From assembly GCF_901709675.1 (NCBI RefSeq), contig NC_051090.1, forward strand, positions 3,345,342-3,409,341: a stretch of 64,000 bases of DNA, given 5' to 3'. Made by a program: the position numbers and the translations under genes. The DNA comes from Syngnathus acus (lineage: Eukaryota > Chordata > Actinopteri > Syngnathiformes > Syngnathidae). The notes under the pieces were generated by a model, which ran no database searches, was not told the origin of the DNA, and was given only the letters and a program-made list of their open reading frames with translations. Shown one piece after another: positions 61,251-64,000 of this stretch; within the stretch, counting starts at the first letter, position 1, and each line of letters starts with the position of its first letter.

Positions 61251-62576
61251 AGGGACACGATGTTCCAGTCCCAAAACTAACTCATACATTTCTAATATTG
61301 GGATTTTTTTTTTTTTTGCCATACAGGTCCTACCAAAAAGTTGCACAAGATAAAAATCTTGATACTTGGTCAAAAGAAGTCCGGAAAGACAACAGCAGCA
61401 AATTTGATCCTGCGAGACAAAGTCTTCTCTACCCAACCAAATCACGGGTGTATGGCCAGGCAGGCACCGGTCGCCGACAGGCAGGTCACAGTGGTCGACA
61501 CCCCTGGCTGGGCAGAGGAGTCCCAGTGGACCCGGGAACAGGACCGAGAAATAGTCAGCGGTCTGACCCTGAGTCCTCAGGGGGTCGACGCTGTTCTGAT
61601 TGTGTTGTCCTTGGATTTGAAGTTCAGGGAGGCCAATCATGACGCCCTGGTGGATCACATCACGCTCTTTGGCGACGAAATCTGGAACCACACAATGGTT
61701 CTGTTCACAAACGAGAACACTCTGGCAGACAAATCCTTGGAGGAGTATATCGAGAAAGAAGACCAAGCACTGCGACAGTTGGTCGACAAATGTGGAAACA
61801 ATTACCACTGTCTGAACATCTTAGAGACACGCGATGATACCCAGCATGTCCAGCTGTTTAACAAGATAGAGGACATGTCAGCAAAGAACCAGGGCCGCCT
61901 CTTCTGTCCCAACATGAACGACATCTACCGTAGTATTGACGAAAAGTTCCAGAAGAGGAACCGTACTGTTCATAATATGGTGGTGCAGGCGTTCACAAGC
62001 CAAAGGCTGGAGCTGTTGAGAGACCACAAGACAAAGCTGGAGAAGCTACTTGATAACATAAAGGAGATTGTTCCCTCTCCATTGGCACCGAGTAAGTACT
62101 ATTAAATTCTCATCTTGATCATCTAATATTCTTTGCGTTTCACATTTGCTCTTCTTAAAGGCAAGGCCAAGAAGACATCTGTTCTGTCAGATATTGAAGA
62201 GCAGATTCACGAGCTGGGTAGGAACATCATGAAGTTAAACAAGTCAACGAACAGCATGGACGTCTTGCCCCCTAATTGTACGTAAACATCGTCTCGTTGT
62301 GTGGATGTTACTGTTCTGTGGTTAGTATTTGAGCAATTACCGTACTGTGCAATAGCAAAGTTAGCATACCGACTGTTAGCATTTCATTTGTGTCAGTGAT
62401 GCCTATTAATATGTGACTTGTATACATTTGCAGTGAATCAATCGACACCAGAAATGGATAAAGTTCTGGACTGGATGTCTAAACATCAACGCAACATCGA
62501 TGATTGTGACTCGATGCTCAACATGTCAGAGTCATCAGGATACAGATCGCCGCCTGTTTTTGCGCTGGATGACTGA
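61138..62576 (+). CDS. Single-G-domain GIMAP GTPase, shortened tandem copy
   Basis: Four exons: 61138-61153, 61327-62091, 62161-62277 and 62434-62576. They give exactly 346 residues. Exon 1 (MANPE) splices in phase 1 directly to the exon matching the third G-domain of the neighbouring gene. P-loop is GQKKSGKTT, G3 is DTPGW, and the G4 equivalent is FTNENTL (FTNEDTL in the neighbour). The tail exons are almost the same, ending SGYRSPPVFALDD. The loss of two G-domain exons keeps the reading frame because all these introns are phase 1. One residue is missing after DTPGWA (AEESQ against AAEESQ). Size and layout are those of a typical single-domain GIMAP. The protein appears intact. Confidence 0.85.
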
Positions 62577-62740
62577 GCTGCATTATGTCGTCGGTGTGCC
62601 TATCAGGGAAAAGGCTTCCTCACACAATCCCAGAACGGGCTTCTTTGGTTAATTGAAAATTCTAAATTGTCTGTAAGTGTGAAAGCGTTTTTAAATGGTT
62701 GTGTAATTACATTTGCGCTGATTTCTGTCTTGTTTCCATT

Positions 62741-62844
62741 CCGGATGAATGGGGTCGCGGGGTCGCGGGCGTACTGGAGCCTATCCCGGCCGTCATCGGG
62801 CAGTAGGCAGGGGACATCCTCAACCGGCTGCCAGCCAATCGCAA
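62741..62844. repeat. Interspersed repeat relic, second copy
   Basis: Duplicate of 57551-57654 at an offset of 5190 bases, in the 3' flank of the single-domain GIMAP gene. Confidence 0.55.
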
Positions 62845-63146
62845 TTTTTTAATGTTTATATTTCGTTTATTTATTTTGTAGGCCAATTGAGGGATTTTGA
62901 GTTTTGTTTTTATGTTTATATTTCGGTTATTTATTTTGTGCTGGACTACAGATAGAAATGTAATTTTCTGCTAAATCTGGTGTAAGGATCGCTTCATGGC
63001 TTGTCATACTAAAAAATGTATGTGCACAATGAAAAAATAAAATAAATAATTTCCTATACTCGAGAGAAAACGTTGGCAAATTGTTGCCGTCGTGTTTAGT
63101 TCACGTTTCATCTGTGCTTGTTGATAGAAAATATCTTTCTTATATT

Positions 63147-63328
63147 TGGTCCTCGAGGGCCGCTATCCTGCATGTTTGAGACGTTTCCCTCCTCCAACAT
63201 ACCTGATTCGAACCATCAGGATTGTTATCAGTCCCCTTTGGATCTTGGTGATGAGTTCAACATTTAAATCAGATTTGCTGGATGAGAAATATTTCAAACA
63301 TGCAGAATAGCAGCCCTCGAGGACTGGA
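63147..63328. mobile_element. Foldback MITE, second copy
   Basis: Copy of the element at 57957-58138, carried by the tandem duplication. Confidence 0.65.
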
Positions 63329-64000
63329 CTTTGACACCTCAGATGTAGATAGTGTATGGTTTGGTCATTTCAGGCTAATAGTAAAGGCTTGGTAGGGATA
63401 TTGAAAAAGCCATTGAATGACACAATTTTGGTCATCACATTTTTTGGGCACGAATGACATACTTGATCATTTTGAGATCTGTACCTTTAAAGTGAAACGT
63501 ATTGGCTGAAACCAGTTTGACTGCTTTGTCCTAATCATCACTCAGGAACGGTGCATGACGGAAGTCAGTCTGCTGAAGTCAATCTTGTAACAGGTACAAG
63601 ACTTTTCTTTCAAAGCGTTCTGGCGAAGAAGCGTAAAATCAGGAGAAACCTATCAGGAACCAAGGGGAGTTGATTTACTTGGCTTTGGGACCATTTGAAA
63701 CCCCCCACCCCACCCCAGAATGGCAAACCCAGAAGGTAAGTTGACTCTCTTCCATGCAATGAACATACATTTGTCAATAAGGTGTTCATTTTTTATTTTG
63801 GGTTTTTACTGTGAAGGTTGCATGTGCAAAATAAAAAAAAGAAATAAAAAAGAAACTTTATTTGCCCAGGTCTCGTAACTTTACTTTTGTTTGGTGGTGT
63901 TGGGCGTTAACATTCAAAAGAACTCCAACCATCAAACCAGAAAGACCTGACTAAAGAGAAAGACTTGTTGATTACAGAGACAAGGAAGTCCTGGCCCAAA
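63254..64000 (+). promoter_or_regulatory. Fourth GIMAP upstream block with exon 1 (63720-63735), cut by window end
   Basis: Matches 58064-58810 closely. It contains ATGGCAAACCCAGAAG at 63720-63735 and a GTAAGT donor. Whether G-domain exons follow cannot be seen; the array may continue beyond the window. Confidence 0.65.

Overview
The window is vertebrate nuclear DNA, almost certainly from a teleost fish. All genes have GT-AG introns, coding exons match vertebrate families closely, and the non-coding DNA carries fish-style MITEs (hAT-like, Tc1-like) and long (CA)n, (TA)n and (AAT)n microsatellites. The exon models below were assembled by hand from splice sites, reading phase and similarity to remembered family members. 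Each full-length model closes in frame. No database search was run.

Layout. 1-4470 (+): 3' part of cracd (actin capping-protein regulator) with a MITE-bearing 3'UTR. 4641-9002 (-): aasdh (adenylating enzyme with carrier and beta-propeller domains). 10049-16028 (-): ppat (first enzyme of purine synthesis), whose large first intron holds a complete opposite-strand gene for a double Myb/SANT-like protein (12968-15364). 16029-16697: shared divergent promoter. 16698-19255 (+): paics (a later bifunctional purine enzyme). The order cracd-aasdh-ppat-paics is that of human 4q12. Between 19.3 and 20.6 kb the synteny switches to a set found on human 14q11-q12: rem2 (-, 20652-22115), nrl (-, 24967-26764) and carmil3 (-, 35191-49459, 39 coding exons), with an 8.4-kb gene-poor stretch upstream of nrl.

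50.4-64 kb is an immune-type, recently rearranged region. It holds an Fc-receptor-like membrane protein with three Ig domains (50385-53121), a GIMAP GTPase gene with three AIG1 G-domains (53780-57386) and a shortened tandem copy with one G-domain (61138-62576). There are also orphan first exons (58570, 63720), orphan copies of the Ig gene's transmembrane and tail exons (60176-60487), and a decayed tail exon at about 50.6 kb. The duplicated unit (about 7.4 kb, starting near 52728) joins the 3' end of the Ig gene to a whole GIMAP gene. This array is the most novel part of the window.

Functional links. ppat and paics act in the same pathway and share a promoter with NRF1-like, CACGTG and CCAAT motifs. 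cracd and carmil3 both act on capping protein and actin, but lie in different synteny blocks. The Ig and GIMAP genes are probably lymphoid or innate immune genes.
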